Source: an uncultured Aeromonadales bacterium (GTDB lineage: Bacteria > Pseudomonadota > Gammaproteobacteria > Enterobacterales > Succinivibrionaceae). Taken from it: 64,000 nt of DNA. Both the position numbers and the translations under genes were made by a program. The notes below the pieces were generated by a model. The model worked only from the letters and a program-made list of their open reading frames with translations, did no database searches and was not told the DNA's origin. Shown here in pieces: positions 62,140-64,000 of the stretch (position 1 is its first letter; every line of letters starts with the position of its first letter). The stretch lies in NCBI GenBank assembly GCA_902782145.1, contig CACZLZ010000003.1, positions 62,001 to 126,000 on the forward strand, in the 5' to 3' direction.

Positions 62140-62970
62140 TCATCTCCGTTCCGCAGTGTTGAATTCATCATCCCGGCCGGCGGTGCCCCGCGCCTCCGTC
62201 CCGCCGTCTAGGGGTCCGTCCCCCAGGGCAGCAATGCAGACCCGCTCCATGTCGGCGGTGAGCCGCCGGGCCAGGATCCCGGGCCGGGCAGGATCCCCGT
62301 CATCCCGGGGACCGTATGACCGGGGATCCAGGACGCACACATGCCCCAGCTCCAGACGGGGCGTTCTGTCAGGAAGGCGCAGACTGAAGAAGCCGGATCC
62401 CAGGTAGCCCGGTGAGTCGCACCTGAGGCAGAGCACATGGACCGGAACATGGTGCCGGACCGCCACCTGGGCGGCTCCCCGGGTGAATTTCAGCTCCCGT
62501 CCCCGGGACCGGGATCCCTCAGGGAAAATGAGGATGCTGTCCCCCTCCTCCAGGTGCCGGCCGCAGTCCCCCAGATCGTCACTGCTGACATAGTCCAGGC
62601 TCCGGATGATCCGGCCCATGAAGCCGCCGGCCAGGCTGCTTTTGTAGACCACCGCAGTGTGCTCATCCATACAGGAGATCATCAGCACATAGTCCAGGAG
62701 GGTGGGATGGTTGACAGCCACCACCGCACCCCGGATCCCGCCGATCAGATCCCCGTCCTGGATCCCGGAGCGCAGGACCCCGGTAAACCCGAGGCAGGCA
62801 AGGAAAAGCCGGAACAGGCGCCGCACCAGGCGCCTGAGGCACAGCACCCTGGTCCGGGGGCGGCGGATCACCAGATGCAGCAGCGGGGCAACCACCGCCC
62901 CCAGCAGAACCGACACCAGGGAAAAGGCCGCAAAGGCCAGGAAGGTGGCTGCGATCCTCAGGATCCTCAT
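62140..62970 (-). CDS. PlsC-like acyltransferase of the polyene cluster
   Basis: A 276-residue protein with an N-terminal membrane helix pair (RIAATFLAFAAFSLVSVLLG) and the acyltransferase motifs VVAVNHPTLLDYVLM (NHxxxxD) and ILIFPEGSRSRGRELKF. It resembles 1-acylglycerol-3-phosphate acyltransferases. Probably involved in building the lipid anchor. The last ~30 residues are low-complexity and polar. It precedes ACP1 without a gap. Confidence 0.9.
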   Translation of the reverse strand: MRILRIAATFLAFAAFSLVSVLLGAVVAPLLHLVIRRPRTRVLCLRRLVRRLFRLFLACLGFTGVLRSGIQDGDLIGGIRGAVVAVNHPTLLDYVLMISCMDEHTAVVYKSSLAGGFMGRIIRSLDYVSSDDLGDCGRHLEEGDSILIFPEGSRSRGRELKFTRGAAQVAVRHHVPVHVLCLRCDSPGYLGSGFFSLRLPDRTPRLELGHVCVLDPRSYGPRDDGDPARPGILARRLTADMERVCIAALGDGPLDGGTEARGTAGRDDEFNTAERR

Positions 62971-63006
62971 AGGGACACCGCCCCCGGCATGCCACGCGGC
63001 CGGATC

Positions 63007-63642
63007 TCAGTCAAGGATCAGTTCCCCCGCGCCCAGGCGGGCGGCCAGTACCGGCATGGTGGCGCCCCGGAGAAAATGATCCCCCAATGTCAGGAGCCGT
63101 CCCAGTCCCCTACCCTCGGGAGCCAGCAGGAGCCCCAGGGCACCGGGACCGTGAAGATCCATTTCCACAGGGAAGTCCATCATGCTCTGGCGGCAGATAT
63201 CCTCCTCGCCCAGCACAGTGAGCACCGTGCCGTCACCCCCGTCCCCGGCGGGCAGGAAGGACTCCAGCATGGCGGCCCGGACCGTTTCCGGTCCGCCGTT
63301 CAGGGCAGTGACCTCGCCCCGGAAGCCGGCGGTTATGGAGGCGATCCCCGCACTGGAGTTCTGCACCGATGCGGAGAACTCCGCCGGGGACAGATCCTCG
63401 CCGGCAAACAGGCTGCGCATGAGCTTCAGGCAGCGCAGCACCTCCCCGGAGTGGGAGGCGAAGATCAGCCGGGACGGCTGGCAGGAGTTCCGGGTCAGAA
63501 GCTCCAGGAAGGCCCCCACCGCCAGTTTGCCCGCCTGTCCCAGACGGCGGCGCTGCATGGGAGGGATCCTCCTCACCTCTTCACAGTCGGTCCCGGGATC
63601 CGGTGGCAGGTAGATCCAGTCAATCAGCTCAAGCTTCAGCAC
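63007..63642 (-). CDS. Beta-ketoacyl synthase-like chain-length factor
   Basis: A 211-residue truncated ketosynthase homologue of the type found as the first gene of many aryl polyene clusters. At the position of the nucleophile elbow it reads SASVQNSSAGIASI, with no Cys, so it is a chain-length factor rather than a condensing enzyme. Starts GTG at 63642 after AGGAGGAAAA. It should pair with one of the full-length ketosynthases (more likely that at 53388). Confidence 0.85.
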   Translation of the reverse strand: MLKLELIDWIYLPPDPGTDCEEVRRIPPMQRRRLGQAGKLAVGAFLELLTRNSCQPSRLIFASHSGEVLRCLKLMRSLFAGEDLSPAEFSASVQNSSAGIASITAGFRGEVTALNGGPETVRAAMLESFLPAGDGGDGTVLTVLGEEDICRQSMMDFPVEMDLHGPGALGLLLAPEGRGLGRLLTLGDHFLRGATMPVLAARLGAGELILD

Positions 63643-63713
63643 GGAATTTTCCTCCTGGCAGGGAGGGACAATTCCCCGCCCGCAAACGACCCAGCAGACA
63701 GACTGAACTGCTG

Positions 63714-63768
63714 ATTGTAACACAGTGATCCCCCAGGAACAGAGCAGGATCTGCGCAAATTATGCGCA
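63714..63768 (-). promoter_or_regulatory. Possible promoter and operator of the polyene cluster
   Basis: On the minus strand TACAAT (63719-63714) is a candidate -10, about 72 bases before the first gene. Just upstream, TGCGCA-AATTA-TGCGCA (63752-63768) is a perfect 6-base inverted repeat with a 5-base AT-rich centre. No good -35. The dyad lies in the expected region for an activator or repressor. Confidence 0.4.
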
Positions 63769-63839
63769 CGCCACGGCACATTCCTCACCGGGGAGAAGCT
63801 CCCACGCCGGATCGGCCGCACCCAAGGCCAGCCCCCACG

Positions 63840-64000
63840 TCAGTGGGCCTGCTCCCAGTTGTCCGCAATGCCGGTGCCCACCTCCAGGGGAACCCGGAGC
63901 TCACAGGCGCCTGACATGATCTCCGACACCCGGGCGGCATAGGCCTCCGCCAGATCCTCCCGGATCTCCAGGACCAGCTCGTCATGCACCTGGAGCACCA
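63840..64000 (-). CDS. polA: DNA polymerase I, C-terminal end (cut by window edge)
   Basis: The last 52 residues: VLQVHDELVLEIREDL, then CELRVPLEVGTGIADNWEQAH and stop. QVHDELV is polymerase motif C, which contains a catalytic Asp, and NWxQAH is the usual PolA end. The remainder lies beyond position 64000. The gene runs in the same direction as the polyene cluster, 198 bases upstream of it. Confidence 0.95.
   Translation of the reverse strand, partial: VLQVHDELVLEIREDLAEAYAARVSEIMSGACELRVPLEVGTGIADNWEQAH

Larger units (their letters stand above)
49253..63642 (-). other. Aryl-polyene-type biosynthetic gene cluster (17 genes)
   Basis: All genes lie on the minus strand, many with ATGA, GTGA or longer overlaps, so this is one or a few long transcripts starting near 63.7 kb. 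Content: chain-length factor, PlsC-like acyltransferase, two ACPs, AMP ligase, dehydratase, glycosyltransferase, LpxL-like acyltransferase, thioesterase, LolA-like protein, MMPL exporter, ketosynthase, dehydratase, ketoreductase, ketosynthase, membrane protein, methyltransferase. This is the established gene set of aryl polyene clusters. No phosphopantetheinyl transferase, aromatase or ammonia/tyrosine lyase is present, so the starter acid must come from elsewhere. The product is predicted to be a membrane-bound antioxidant pigment. Confidence 0.92.

Noticed and set aside
27-63985. tRNA or rRNA genes
   Set aside because: I looked for T-loop GGTTCGAATC-type sequences followed by CCA ends and for conserved rRNA blocks and found none.

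Overview
The window is gene-dense, GC-rich DNA from a Gram-negative bacterium. Oligopeptidase A, PssA, RecG, BipA, adenylylatable glutamine synthetase, EngB, PotFGHI, DUF3334 and PolA all look gammaproteobacterial. A succinate-forming gut lineage of Aeromonadales is a reasonable guess, but no rRNA or marker comparison was possible. GATC is strikingly over-represented. No tRNA, rRNA, CRISPR array or insertion sequence was found.

Layout. 1-11 kb: start of prlC (cut by the edge), an orphan sensor kinase overlapping a membrane protein gene, an M24B aminopeptidase, pssA, recG and an AsmA-like protein. 11-20 kb: yihY, an exported unknown, clcA, typA, an outer-membrane barrel protein, glnA and a DUF4124 protein. 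20-33 kb: a secreted ClpP-fold protein with TPRs, a glycine-zipper peptide, the putrescine importer genes potGHI and a complete RND efflux operon (adaptor, pump, outer-membrane channel). 33-35 kb: a shortened RNase R-like gene.

35.4-38.7 kb is an AT-richer island and the most unusual part of the window. It holds three tandem cassettes. Each carries its own promoter, two CRP-like dyads whose centres lie exactly 41 bp apart, a 28-residue basic peptide gene (A), a 40-43-residue very basic peptide gene (B) and its own terminator. A is almost invariant. B keeps only its C-terminus and has a diversified N-terminal half. A and B share the C-terminal motif [RK][RK]YFFxY. A 22-bp tandem repeat and an orphan 151-residue gene with a consensus promoter follow. 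I recognise none of these proteins, and this is the best candidate here for an undescribed system.

38.9-49 kb: engB, an Fsr-like MFS exporter, potF (15 kb from its partners), DUF3334, a small YbjC-like membrane protein, a His-rich EF-hand protein beside a COG0523 metallochaperone, a very acidic 81-residue protein, a DUF4105 protein and a lipoprotein. 49.2-63.6 kb: a 17-gene aryl-polyene-type cluster, all on the minus strand and mostly with overlapping ends. It encodes an initiation ligase, two ACPs, ketosynthases and a chain-length factor, ketoreductase, two hotdog dehydratases, thioesterase, acyltransferases, glycosyltransferase, LolA-like protein, MMPL exporter and methyltransferase. It should build a polyene acyl chain on ACP, attach it to a lipid and move it to the outer membrane. 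The window ends in the 3' end of polA.
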